From: Lyngbya sp. PCC 8106
GTDB taxonomy: Bacteria; Cyanobacteriota; Cyanobacteriia; Cyanobacteriales; Microcoleaceae
Assembly (NCBI RefSeq): GCF_000169095.1
Contig: NZ_AAVU01000020.1
Span: forward strand, 1-64,000
Length of the DNA stretch: 64,000 nucleotides
Direction of reading: 5' to 3'
Shown here: piece by piece, positions 1 to 8,083 of the stretch
Layout: every line of letters begins with the position of its first letter
How positions within the stretch are numbered: the stretch's first letter is position 1
The notes under the pieces: model-generated
What the model was told of the DNA's origin: nothing
Seen by the model: the letters and a program-made list of their open reading frames with translations, nothing else
Database searches by the model: none
Made by a program: the position numbers and the translations under genes

Positions 1-399
1 ATAGAAGGAAACCCAATTGTTCGATATCTATTCTTCCTTTAAATCGAGGCTTACCGCTACGTTTTCCATTTTATCTCCCTTGATATAACGACTAAAAGCT
101 AGATCGACTCGTTTGACCATATCTTGCAAAACATGAGCATGGATGTCTTTATACCAAGGTCGCTCTTGTTTTAATTGAACAAGGGATCTTTTTTGTTTAT
201 AGTATTCTGGTTGTTCTCTAGGTTCAGCAATACTACAAACTAAAGGACAAGAATTAACGTAATTTCTGTTGTTTTCCCACCAATCAAATCTATCAGCTAA
301 CAAATAATTGTACTGACACCTTAATTTTTCTAGCCAACTGTTGAGACGACAACGTTGTTCGTAATTAGGTTTTAAACGATATTGGTAAGAAATTATCAT
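1..399 (-). pseudogene. tnpB: TnpB (IS605-family RNA-guided nuclease), frameshifted and cut by window edge
   Basis: The N-terminal part of an IS200/IS605 TnpB, the RNA-guided endonuclease carried by these elements. The ATG at 399-397 begins MIISYQYRLKPN, a typical TnpB start. The open frame runs to residue 124, then reads into an unrelated tail and stops at 28. Shifting frame near 65-72, at a short A/T run, restores the TnpB-like segment NGKRSGKPRFKGR, which stays open to base 1. A one-base deletion in the homopolymer therefore explains the break. The RuvC catalytic residues lie beyond the window. It is divergent from tnpA at 454, the usual arrangement for this family. It is nonfunctional unless the frameshift is a sequencing error. 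Confidence 0.85.
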
Positions 400-453
400 G
401 GTAAACCTCGACCTGTTACAATGACTGTAACATAAAACAGGCACGGTGACAAC

Positions 454-858
454 ATGAAAGATGATTTTGTCTCTAGCGGGAGAGCAATATCAGACTTAAA
501 AGCCCACTTGGTTTTGACAACTAAGTATCGACGTAAAGTGTTTACAGGAGCTATAATAGAGCGACTTCAAACCATCATATGGGAACGCCGTAAATGGGAT
601 TGTCAGATGATTGAAGTTAATGGGGAAACAGACCACATTCATTTGCTTTTCCAATATTACCCACAATTAGAATTACCTAAGTTTGTAGGTAACTTAAAAT
701 CTATAACCAGTCGTCGTTTAAGAACTGAATTTCCAGAATTAGCTGATGTTTATAGAAAGTCAGTTTTATGGAATGAATCATATTTTATTGCTAGTTGCGG
801 AGGTGTAACTGTTTCACAATTAAAAGAATATGTTGAGAATCAAAAAACTCCTAATTGA
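454..858 (+). CDS. tnpA: IS200/IS605-family Y1 transposase TnpA
   Basis: A 134-residue single-strand DNA transposase of the HUH (Y1) class. The metal-binding histidine pair is seen as HIH at residues 61-63, and the nucleophilic tyrosine is probably Tyr126 in LKEYVENQ near the C terminus. The length and the LTTKYRRKVF start match IS200-like TnpA. The ATG at 454 lies 55 bp from the divergent tnpB start, so the two share a short promoter region. The gene looks intact, so the element could still be mobilised as single strands even though its TnpB is broken. Confidence 0.93.
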   Translation: MKDDFVSSGRAISDLKAHLVLTTKYRRKVFTGAIIERLQTIIWERRKWDCQMIEVNGETDHIHLLFQYYPQLELPKFVGNLKSITSRRLRTEFPELADVYRKSVLWNESYFIASCGGVTVSQLKEYVENQKTPN

Positions 859-910
859 CAAAATTTCGGACATCGAGTCCTTAATTTGTCGGGCTATCCT
901 TCCCGACGTT
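859..910. repeat. IS605-type subterminal hairpins downstream of tnpA
   Basis: Immediately after the tnpA stop there are two imperfect palindromes. The first runs from GACAAA (859) to TTTGTC (890), with an inner GGAC/GTCC pair. The second is GTCGGG paired with CCCGAC at about 887-907. Such foldback structures mark ends of IS200/IS605 elements, where TnpA binds single-stranded hairpins. The exact cleavage site cannot be fixed by eye. Confidence 0.6.
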
Positions 911-940
911 CATCTTCGATAGAACGCGGGGCTGTCGCCA

Positions 941-1135
941 TTAGCTCAACGGATTATTAGATGGGTGGGTGAACGAACTAAAAAGGCAAACAATAAAACA
1001 GCCGCCGATTATTTGGGTGATTCTCCCAGACGGTTCTATCAGTTTACGCCCCAGAACGTTTGGGTCACAGGTGAACGAATTCTCAGTAACGGTCAACTTG
1101 TTGATACCAAGATAATCTTAAATCTCAATCCTTAA
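941..1135 (+). pseudogene. 3' remnant of an unidentified gene next to the IS605 end
   Basis: An open frame without a credible start reads through ERTKKANNKTAADYLGDSPR to a TAA at 1133-1135. Its composition is protein-like, unlike the neighbouring noncoding sequence. It begins right after the IS605 end, so the element probably interrupted a gene and only this 3' part remains. I do not recognise the family. It could also be a chance ORF. Confidence 0.4.
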
Positions 1136-1483
1136 GTTTCGGGGGCAAGATTTTTCTCAAAATGCGCCCAATGGTGGGTGTTGATTCATTATCATCTCTT
1201 TAATTTTACTCTCCAATTCGGAATTCTGAACGCAACTCTCCTCTAAACTGTAGAGTTTGGATGCACTGGACATCTAGAGTAGTCGGGATTACACCTATCT
1301 TTGAGCCATCTCTGATGTATTGCGATCGCCTAAACTCAATAGTTATGATTTTGAATATTCAAAATTTCACCATTCCTGAAAATGCGATCGCGGCTTTACC
1401 TCTAATACAGTTAATTAATTTCAGTTGGCACTTCATGGTAGTTTCTAAGCGCATTGTGCTAAAATAATGATTGGGTAAAAAAA
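1136..1483. other. Intergenic stretch with HIP1-type octamers
   Basis: No convincing gene. A GCGATCGC octamer lies near 1383 and a partial one near 1321, the repeat that is very frequent in many cyanobacterial genomes. A 68-codon plus-strand ORF here lacks a ribosome-binding site and protein-like composition. Confidence 0.5.
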
Positions 1484-1966
1484 TTATTTGATTTTCGACA
1501 ATAGGGTTTGAGCAAACTGCCTATATTGAATGATTTCTGATTGATTAAAAAAGATAAAATATTTTTGATCATTTGAGGAAACGGTAAGCCAAGTTTGTCT
1601 CTTTAAAATGTTCATAGCATTCAAAAGCATCAAAACAATATAAAGTCTATATAGATTCGGAAAAAAAACAAGGTTTACAAAGCAAACAAGTATCCAGGAA
1701 AATTTACCGGAAAATTCATTAAAACTCTGCCCGTTTATATTAATCGTTACGCCATTAATTTTAGAAAATGGTAAAACTGTTTCGCTAGATTCCTGATGTT
1801 TGTCTATTTGGACTTTAATAGAAAGACAATTCTCCCGCAACTGCATGGATGCTTTGCCTTTTGCTGCCGAGGGTAAATTGCAGATGTTTACTCCAGCTTG
1901 TCCACAGATTTCTGTTCTGTTCATAAAGGGATTACTCATTAGATTTTTGGCTATTTCTAGAAACAA
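1484..1966 (-). CDS. Hypothetical protein with a central membrane-like segment
   Basis: A 160-codon ORF that I do not recognise. Around residues 88-118 there is a hydrophobic stretch (ILVCFVNLVFFPNLYRLYIV), and the C-terminal third resembles the bacterial PH-like or photosystem-assembly style of small membrane-associated proteins only loosely. An alternative start is the Met at residue 10 (MSNPFMNRTEIC). No neighbour suggests a role. It may be real or a chance ORF in AT-rich DNA. Confidence 0.35.
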   Translation of the reverse strand: MFLEIAKNLMSNPFMNRTEICGQAGVNICNLPSAAKGKASMQLRENCLSIKVQIDKHQESSETVLPFSKINGVTININGQSFNEFSGKFSWILVCFVNLVFFPNLYRLYIVLMLLNAMNILKRQTWLTVSSNDQKYFIFFNQSEIIQYRQFAQTLLSKIK

Positions 1967-2211
1967 TAGTTTTTTATTAATGAATAGCTTTTTTTGTATA
2001 ACGTTGTCAGCTAAAACTCAATAGTTTTTCGTCGTTAAAATATTGCAGCTTCTAGCCTGTTTCTGCAAAAGTTGTCACTCCGCCGCATCTTTGGCAATAA
2101 ACAGCTTAAATTTACACACAGCAGTCGAGTGCCAGGTATCAAATTGCAGAAAAGTCGATGAAATTCTGAAAAATTAATGCAAAATTGGGGATTGACAAAA
2201 GCCTGAGTTGC

Positions 2212-2760
2212 TTATATATTACAGGCTATAAGCTTCGGTATCATATCAGAAGAATAAAAATGCGGATTAATCCCCATGTAAACTCGCTTGCAGCCGGACT
2301 TCCGTTGCTCACCAGTAATGTACCAGCGAAACCCAAAAGGGAGATGTCCCCGAGGGGCTGAGATATCAAAAGTTAATTCATTGTAATCGTATATTATCTC
2401 TTTGTTGTCTTGCCATCCCACCTGGTCGTAGAAATCATTCAAGACTCCGCCATCTTCATACACATTCCAAAGATAGTCTTCACCCAGTTTACCGCCACAT
2501 TTTTCAAGATAAATTTCCCTCTGCACGCTGAACCCAAAACGCCCGTCGCTGTATTTTACCCAAAGTTGATCAATCATTTGCAGATTTGAACAGGGAAATT
2601 CTTTAAATTCATAAATATTCAGCCAACCTTCTTTCTCCCGCTTGGCTGCTTTTAGCATGACTTGAGCCGTTTCGTAATCTGCTTCTTTCCACTTCCCCAA
2701 CCTGAGTAATTCCTCCAACTGTGAATAATCGACTTTCAGTACATCCGTATCGTTTATCAT
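2212..2760 (-). CDS. GUN4-domain protein
   Basis: A protein of about 182 residues with a GUN4 domain. The conserved pattern is visible as VDYSQLEELLRLGKWKEAD near the N terminus and PCSNLQMIDQLWVKYSDGRF with FGFSVQ in the middle. GUN4 domains bind tetrapyrroles such as Mg-protoporphyrin, and the genuine Gun4 activates Mg-chelatase. Stand-alone or fused GUN4 proteins of unknown function are common in cyanobacteria. I chose the ATG at 2760 because a GAGAGGAA ribosome-binding site precedes it. A longer frame to 2883 lacks one and does not look conserved. It is a paralogue of the lipoprotein at 30961. Confidence 0.85.
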   Translation of the reverse strand: MINDTDVLKVDYSQLEELLRLGKWKEADYETAQVMLKAAKREKEGWLNIYEFKEFPCSNLQMIDQLWVKYSDGRFGFSVQREIYLEKCGGKLGEDYLWNVYEDGGVLNDFYDQVGWQDNKEIIYDYNELTFDISAPRGHLPFGFRWYITGEQRKSGCKRVYMGINPHFYSSDMIPKLIACNI

Positions 2761-2894
2761 TAATTTTTCCTCTCGCAAGTAAATCAAACTTGTTCTAGAT
2801 TTATATCTGAACCCGCCGCCGACTTTATGAAAACCGATTATTGCGTCCCAGATTCCTGTACAATTCAGCACAAGCTGCCTCAAGTTCTTATCAG

Positions 2895-3041
2895 TTAACG
2901 ATAAATTGCATCATCCACCGTTACCCGAAAAAATTCTCCTTCTTCCTCAAAGCGATCACCGCCAAAATACCAACCAATCATCAAACGGGCGCTGGCGCTG
3001 ATTAAGCTGTCACGAAGTACCAACAACCTAAAAGCAGTCAT
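2895..3041 (-). CDS. Small hypothetical protein, 48 aa
   Basis: Its ATG at 3041-3039 directly follows the TAA stop (3044-3042) of the upstream membrane-protein gene, so the two are probably translationally coupled. The product contains ARLMIGWYFGGDRFEEEGEF and reads like a real protein (aromatic, charged C-terminal half). I do not recognise it. It may be the tail of the upstream gene after a frameshift. Confidence 0.4.
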   Translation of the reverse strand: MTAFRLLVLRDSLISASARLMIGWYFGGDRFEEEGEFFRVTVDDAIYR

Positions 3042-3356
3042 TTATAGTGACGTTGGAGCAATTATCCCAAGTTGAAACAGACCTACGACTATTCCTAATA
3101 CTGCTAATAGTCCAGGAATTGCAGCTAGTGTGAAGTAAAAGCTGGTTTTGAACGCTAGTCCGATGGCACTCAACCAATCTAGACCCTCGAAAAATAGCGG
3201 TGCGAAGAAAATTGGAATAAAGTAGAATCCCATTAGCAAAGCGCAAATTATCCCTCTCCAAAACCATGCGGATGATTTGAAAAACCAGAGGTGAGTTTTC
3301 CAGATAATGAACCCTGTAATGAGCAATAGTAGAGCATTAAGAATGAGTTCAACCAT
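3042..3356 (-). CDS. Small integral membrane protein, family with a paralogue at 13937
   Basis: 104 residues with about three hydrophobic segments: residues 3-20, 30-55 and 68-100. The core IWKTHLWFFKSSAWFWRG, FYFIPIFFAPLFF and AIGLAFKT is shared almost word for word with the 108-residue protein at 13937-14263. No enzymatic motif is seen. The next small ORF follows without a gap. I cannot name the family. Two copies 10 kb apart on opposite strands suggest an old duplication or a small mobile cassette. Confidence 0.7.
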   Translation of the reverse strand: MVELILNALLLLITGFIIWKTHLWFFKSSAWFWRGIICALLMGFYFIPIFFAPLFFEGLDWLSAIGLAFKTSFYFTLAAIPGLLAVLGIVVGLFQLGIIAPTSL

Positions 3357-3858
3357 GATTAGTTACTCGAATGAGAGAAGTGAATTCTGTTCCTATGTTC
3401 AACAATAAGCCGAATAACCTTAGATATCTACGGGAGAATTACGGATATTTGATAATTTTAAAAGCATCAAAAAATAGCTTGTTCTCCGTAGAATTACTGA
3501 ACCGACTACTCAACCCCCGATAGGCTAAGGTTTTTATTGAGTTGAATAAATAATCACTTATTAAGGCTTCATTAATCTGACTGGGAGACTGAGACATAAT
3601 TCCCCAGAGCATAAGCCCCGAGTTCATAGAGAGTCACCTGTACTTTAGGCTAGGTAAAAAACTAACCGATGGGCTAGTGCATTTTTAAAGCTTATCCAAG
3701 TATGGTTGTTTTATCACCTTTCAGTAAAATCAATTCTCTCAATTGTTGGGAGGTAGAATCACTGTTAGAAGTTTAGTATAAATTTATACACTTAATCCTA
3801 AAACCAAAAGGTATCTTGAAAAGTTAGAATTGCGGATAAATTTATCAGGGATAAATCT
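3357..3858. other. Intergenic region with one copy of an inverted dispersed repeat
   Basis: No reliable gene; a 62-codon minus ORF at 3439-3627 has no ribosome-binding site or recognisable similarity. At 3636-3678 lies a sequence around GGTAAAAAACTAACC whose near-exact reverse complement occurs at 12590-12635. The copies flank the WD40/subtilase/peptidoglycan-binding block in opposite orientation. Confidence 0.45.
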
Positions 3859-4089
3859 ATGCACGAGAATCAAGTTTTCGCAGAAGGCAAAGCAGTCAAA
3901 AGCAATGAAGAAGGTTCGACTAATAAAACCTTTTTTGGGCTAGCAATATTTTTTAAAAAAACCAAAATTCATAGTTTTTTATTAATTGTTTTAATTCTTT
4001 CTAGTGTAATGGTTTTAAATGCTTGTCATCAAGAGTCTGATGATTCACCAGATTCAAATGATTGTAAAGAGAATGAGAAAACATGTTAA
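3859..4089 (+). CDS. Small putative lipoprotein
   Basis: 76 codons. A hydrophobic segment (SFLLIVLILSSVMVLNAC, residues about 39-56) ends in a lipobox-like LNAC, which would give lipid attachment at Cys56. The mature tail is short, acidic and has two more cysteines (DCKENEKTC). The unusually long polar N-terminal region before the hydrophobic segment suggests either a later start or a membrane-anchored small protein. No relatives recognised. Confidence 0.45.
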   Translation: MHENQVFAEGKAVKSNEEGSTNKTFFGLAIFFKKTKIHSFLLIVLILSSVMVLNACHQESDDSPDSNDCKENEKTC

Positions 4090-4128
4090 TCACTTAAATA
4101 ACATCAGGCATAAGTCTGAAATTTTTGT

Positions 4129-4150
4129 AGTGCAAGCGTCTCGCTTGCCG
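4129..4150. repeat. Short palindromic repeat
   Basis: GCAAGCG and CGCTTGC pair around TCT. The wording 'tagtgcaagcg..cgcttgcc' is a familiar dispersed intergenic palindrome in cyanobacteria. It lies in the gap between the lipoprotein gene and the WD40 gene; no role can be assigned. Confidence 0.5.
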
Positions 4151-4343
4151 GATATCTGTAATCTAAATTAGTAACAGCTTAAAATGTCAGTAATTTCTTA
4201 AGACTGAAGTTTTCTTCTATAAATATACTCAAACACGCATAGAATTCTTATGTTATAATAGTTACGGCGATCAATGTCCGGGGAAATATACTCACGTATA
4301 TCTAGACAGAAGAATTCTATTTTTTTATCTGGGGGAACTTTAG

Positions 4344-7300
4344 TCAAAAGAGTTTATTCTCTTTTTTTTGTAATTGAAAGCAATCAAAATACTCACTTAA
4401 CCAGTCACAACTTTTTTCTAAAAGAGTATCAAGGTTATTCATTGTTTGTGCTGACTTTGCTAAGTCTTTCAGATCAAGTTTCCAAAGTTTGACGGTATTA
4501 TCGCTAGCTGAGACAATCATCTGAACGTTAGGAGAAAAGGAAGCATCTCCCCAGTCTGCAAAGCTATTATCCTGGATACTTTTGAGTTGAGTTCCATCTA
4601 GACTCCAGATTTTGATAGTTTTATCGGCACTTGTAGAAGCAATGAATTGTCCATCTGGGCTAAAATTTCCACTCCATACCGAAGAATTATGTCCTTTAAG
4701 AGTTTTGATAAGAGTCCCGTCATTATTCCAAATTTTCAGTGTGTTGTCACTGCTAGCAGAAGTAAAAATAGGATCGTGCGGACTAGCACTGAGATTAAAA
4801 ATATGTTCTTCGTGTCCAAATAGTGTTTTTAGTAACTGACCATTAAGGTTCCAAATTTTTATAATGCCATCACTACTAGCGGAGATAAGAGTCTTGCCAT
4901 CAGAGCTGAAAATAGCATCATTAACTGATGTTTGATGTCCTTTGAATGTCACCAATAAGTGACCATTTAACTTCCAAAGCTTGATTGTTTCATCACTACT
5001 AGCAGAGGCAAAAGCCTGACCATCTTTGCTAAAACTAACACTATTAACATCCTTCTGATGTCCAGAAAAAGTTCTGAGTAAAGAACCATCCGTACTCCAC
5101 AACTTAATTGTCCCATCCTCACTCGGAGAAGCAATCATCTGACCATTTGGGCTGAAAGCAATTTCCTTAACGGTTGTCCGATGTCCAGAAAAAGTTCTGA
5201 GTAAAGAACCATCCGTACTCCACAACTTAATTGTCCCATCCTTACTGGCAGAGGCAATTGTCTGACCTGTGGAGTCAAAAATAACAGTTGTTATCTGATT
5301 TTGATGTCCGATGTTTTTGTTCTCTCCCCCAAGAGTTTTGAGTAAAGGATTGTCATATTTCCAGAACCGAATTGTTTTATCTAAACTAGCCGATACAATT
5401 GTTTGGTTATCTGGGCTAAAACTAAGATTCGTAACTCTATCAGTATGTCCTTTTAGAGTTGTGAGTTGTGTTCCATCGCGATGCCAAAGAATAATTGTAT
5501 TGTCAGAACTAGCAGAAGCCAAAGTTTGATCATCAAAGCTAAAATTTATACTCCAAATTGTATCTGTATGACCGGAAAGAGTTTTAAGGAGAGTACCATT
5601 ACGATTCCATAATTTAACCGTACTGTCGGAACTTCCTGAAACAAGCATCTGACTATCTCGACTGAAAGTTAAGCTCGAAACCCAGTCTTGATGTCCATCC
5701 AGGACTTTGAGCAACTTACCATTAATATCCCACAATCTAATCTTGTTATCTGCACCCCCCGAAGCTAAAATTTCACCATCAGGACTAAAACTTACTTCAT
5801 AGACAGCATCTTCATGTCCTTCTAATGTCTTGAGTAATTTACCATTTTGATTCCAAAGCTTAACCGTCTTATCATAGCTACTTGAGGCAATCATCTGATT
5901 ATTAAAGCTAAAACTTATATCAGTAACTTCTTTACTATGTCCTGTAATTTTCTTGATAAAATTGCCGTCTGGAGTCCAAAGTATAATGGTGTTATCTTTA
6001 CTTGCAGAAGCTAAAATTTCGCCATCAGGACTAAACTTTAATTTCACAATATTATCCTTATGTCCTTCTATAATCTTCAGGAGTTTGCCGTTTTTACTCC
6101 ATAAAATCACACTATTATCTGCTCCTGTTGAAGCTATGGTTTGACCATCAGGACTCACAGTTACAATCCAACCCTCACTATTTAGTCGATTATATTCTTT
6201 TATATCACGAATTGTTTGCTGAATATATTCTTTAATCTGTGTTTTAAGTGCAAGAGGTGCTGGAGCCTTCTGCACTTTTTTCCCCGCTTGTACAATAGTT
6301 GTTAAAGCCTCAAGTTTATTATTGGAAAGTAATAACACTTTAAATTGAGAAGTTAACACTTTAATTTCTGCTAAGTTTAGATTATCATTAGCTTTTTTGA
6401 AGTAGAAAGCCGAGATTCCCCAAGATAAACTCAATATGGCGATTGTAATTCCTAAAATCAGAGAAGCCTTTTTTTTCGCTTTTTTTAAAATTTCATTAGC
6501 TTGTTTTTCTGCGGCTAACTTTGCTTCAAATGCGGCTTTAATTTCCTGTTTATCAAGTTGTTCACTTGCTGCAAGAAACTGGTAATCTTGGTTACTCAAG
6601 CTTTTTCCCGTTGCCCAATTTTTTGCCTCAACTAATGCTTCCCCTTTCAACAACCGGGACTCATCTTGGCGATTAGATTTCTCCCAAGCGTTCAAAGTTT
6701 CGGCGTAGGGTCGTAATTTAGCCAGTTGTTCTTCTACCCAGTTTAGGTTAAAAACAGCTTGATAAATAGGGTTATAAACTCGGAGTTTTCCCTGTGTTTT
6801 TAGCACCAATCCCGTGAGTTGCAAAGTCATTTGTTCGGAGCTATTATCGACAGAAATTTCCTGATCTTGTAGGATTTGTTGATAAAGTCCTAATAAACAT
6901 CCAGTGCTTTTTCTGCTACAGTATAATAGTCGGTCACGTAGGGTTCGTAAATGTTCGGGAGTATCTTGAGATTCCCATTGATTGATAATTTTCTTCTGTA
7001 CCAATTCCGCTACCCACTTCGCTTCATTTCCGAGCGTGATTTCGGATGAAGATTCCATAATAAGTTTACAAACTTTCTGCGTTAAGAAGGGTTGTCCGCT
7101 TGTCCAATACAGCACCTCTTCTAACACTGCTTGGGGATTCTGGCTTTTAGAAATAAACCCAGTTTTGAGCGGTTCTGCTTCGTTAAGTTGAAAGCCGCAG
7201 AGTTCTATGGCTTGACCAATATTAAAAGGTGTTCGCCGCTGATCTCGAATTAAATCTTCTGGTTTTGCGACACCTAATAAGCCAAAATTTAGACGTTTAT

Positions 7301-7832
7301 AAATGGGTTCATCGGCGCGTTTATTGTAGAAGTCCCGAATCACGGCAAAAAAGTCATCAATATTAAACGGCAAGCTGATAATACTATCAATTTCGTCAAT
7401 AAAAATAACAATATTTTGAGAGGCAAGTTGTAAAAGTTTATCGCTAAAAAATTTACTAAATTTGTGAATGATAGACAGAGAGTGAAGACTTTGCCACCAG
7501 TCTTCTAAATCAAAAATTTCATAAAGCTCTAGACTATCTATTATCTCATCAATTACACTTAAATACCACTGTTCCGGCGTAATATCAGACGTTCCTATTC
7601 CGGTAATATCTATCGACACGCAAGCAAACCCTTCGCTTTGGAGTCGCTGCATTGTTCTAACTCTTAAGCTAGATTTACCCATCTGACGGCAGTTGAAAAC
7701 ATAGCAGAATTCCCCCGCTTTTAGTTTTTGATAAAAGATTTCATCGGCTTGTCTTTTTACATAGGTTGGCGAGTCTGGAGGTAGACTTCCTCCTATTTGA
7801 TAGTTAAAGTTAGATCGAGTTGGATAAGTCAT
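4344..7832 (-). CDS. AAA-like (STAND-type) NTPase fused to 14 WD40 repeats
   Basis: 1,162 residues. The N-terminal AAA-like domain has a Walker A variant CRQMGKSSL at residues 48-56 and Walker B IVIFIDEIDS at 141-150. A helical region is followed by a probable transmembrane segment at about 452-476. From about 553 to 1130 there are 14 WD40 repeats, counted by their closing dipeptides (SVILW, TIILW, TVKLW and so on), enough for two seven-bladed propellers. This architecture is typical of cyanobacterial STAND-like signalling or NLR-like proteins, in which the propeller senses a ligand and the NTPase oligomerises. Substrate unknown. Two adjacent repeats (about 890-950) are nearly identical, indicating recent duplication. 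It is followed upstream on the same strand by a protease gene, about 250 bp away. Confidence 0.9.
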   Translation of the reverse strand: MTYPTRSNFNYQIGGSLPPDSPTYVKRQADEIFYQKLKAGEFCYVFNCRQMGKSSLRVRTMQRLQSEGFACVSIDITGIGTSDITPEQWYLSVIDEIIDSLELYEIFDLEDWWQSLHSLSIIHKFSKFFSDKLLQLASQNIVIFIDEIDSIISLPFNIDDFFAVIRDFYNKRADEPIYKRLNFGLLGVAKPEDLIRDQRRTPFNIGQAIELCGFQLNEAEPLKTGFISKSQNPQAVLEEVLYWTSGQPFLTQKVCKLIMESSSEITLGNEAKWVAELVQKKIINQWESQDTPEHLRTLRDRLLYCSRKSTGCLLGLYQQILQDQEISVDNSSEQMTLQLTGLVLKTQGKLRVYNPIYQAVFNLNWVEEQLAKLRPYAETLNAWEKSNRQDESRLLKGEALVEAKNWATGKSLSNQDYQFLAASEQLDKQEIKAAFEAKLAAEKQANEILKKAKKKASLILGITIAILSLSWGISAFYFKKANDNLNLAEIKVLTSQFKVLLLSNNKLEALTTIVQAGKKVQKAPAPLALKTQIKEYIQQTIRDIKEYNRLNSEGWIVTVSPDGQTIASTGADNSVILWSKNGKLLKIIEGHKDNIVKLKFSPDGEILASASKDNTIILWTPDGNFIKKITGHSKEVTDISFSFNNQMIASSSYDKTVKLWNQNGKLLKTLEGHEDAVYEVSFSPDGEILASGGADNKIRLWDINGKLLKVLDGHQDWVSSLTFSRDSQMLVSGSSDSTVKLWNRNGTLLKTLSGHTDTIWSINFSFDDQTLASASSDNTIILWHRDGTQLTTLKGHTDRVTNLSFSPDNQTIVSASLDKTIRFWKYDNPLLKTLGGENKNIGHQNQITTVIFDSTGQTIASASKDGTIKLWSTDGSLLRTFSGHRTTVKEIAFSPNGQMIASPSEDGTIKLWSTDGSLLRTFSGHQKDVNSVSFSKDGQAFASASSDETIKLWKLNGHLLVTFKGHQTSVNDAIFSSDGKTLISASSDGIIKIWNLNGQLLKTLFGHEEHIFNLSASPHDPIFTSASSDNTLKIWNNDGTLIKTLKGHNSSVWSGNFSPDGQFIASTSADKTIKIWSLDGTQLKSIQDNSFADWGDASFSPNVQMIVSASDNTVKLWKLDLKDLAKSAQTMNNLDTLLEKSCDWLSEYFDCFQLQKKENKLF

Positions 7833-8083
7833 TTTTCCTCAAGCTAATGTACTTTAATGTTACAGATAGGCTTCTAGTTTTGTAAAATTGTTTACCATAT
7901 TCAATAAATTAATTGTCAAAAAGTTTTTGGAAGATAGTTAAACTAAGTAAAAAGTTATTAAGCTGTTCGACATTTAAACTGTAATATGTTTGTTCCCCGT
8001 CTTCTATTCTCTATTGACTTTCAGGAATGCTCGATACCCCAATCTAAATGCTTAACAGCTTATGGTATAGTGTTTGTTAAAAT

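Noticed and set aside
3439..3627. 62-codon minus ORF
   Set aside because: No ribosome-binding site, no recognisable motif and no partner gene.
4612..6144. Several plus-strand ORFs of 60-75 codons opposite the WD40 region
   Set aside because: Shadows of the periodic WD40 coding sequence.
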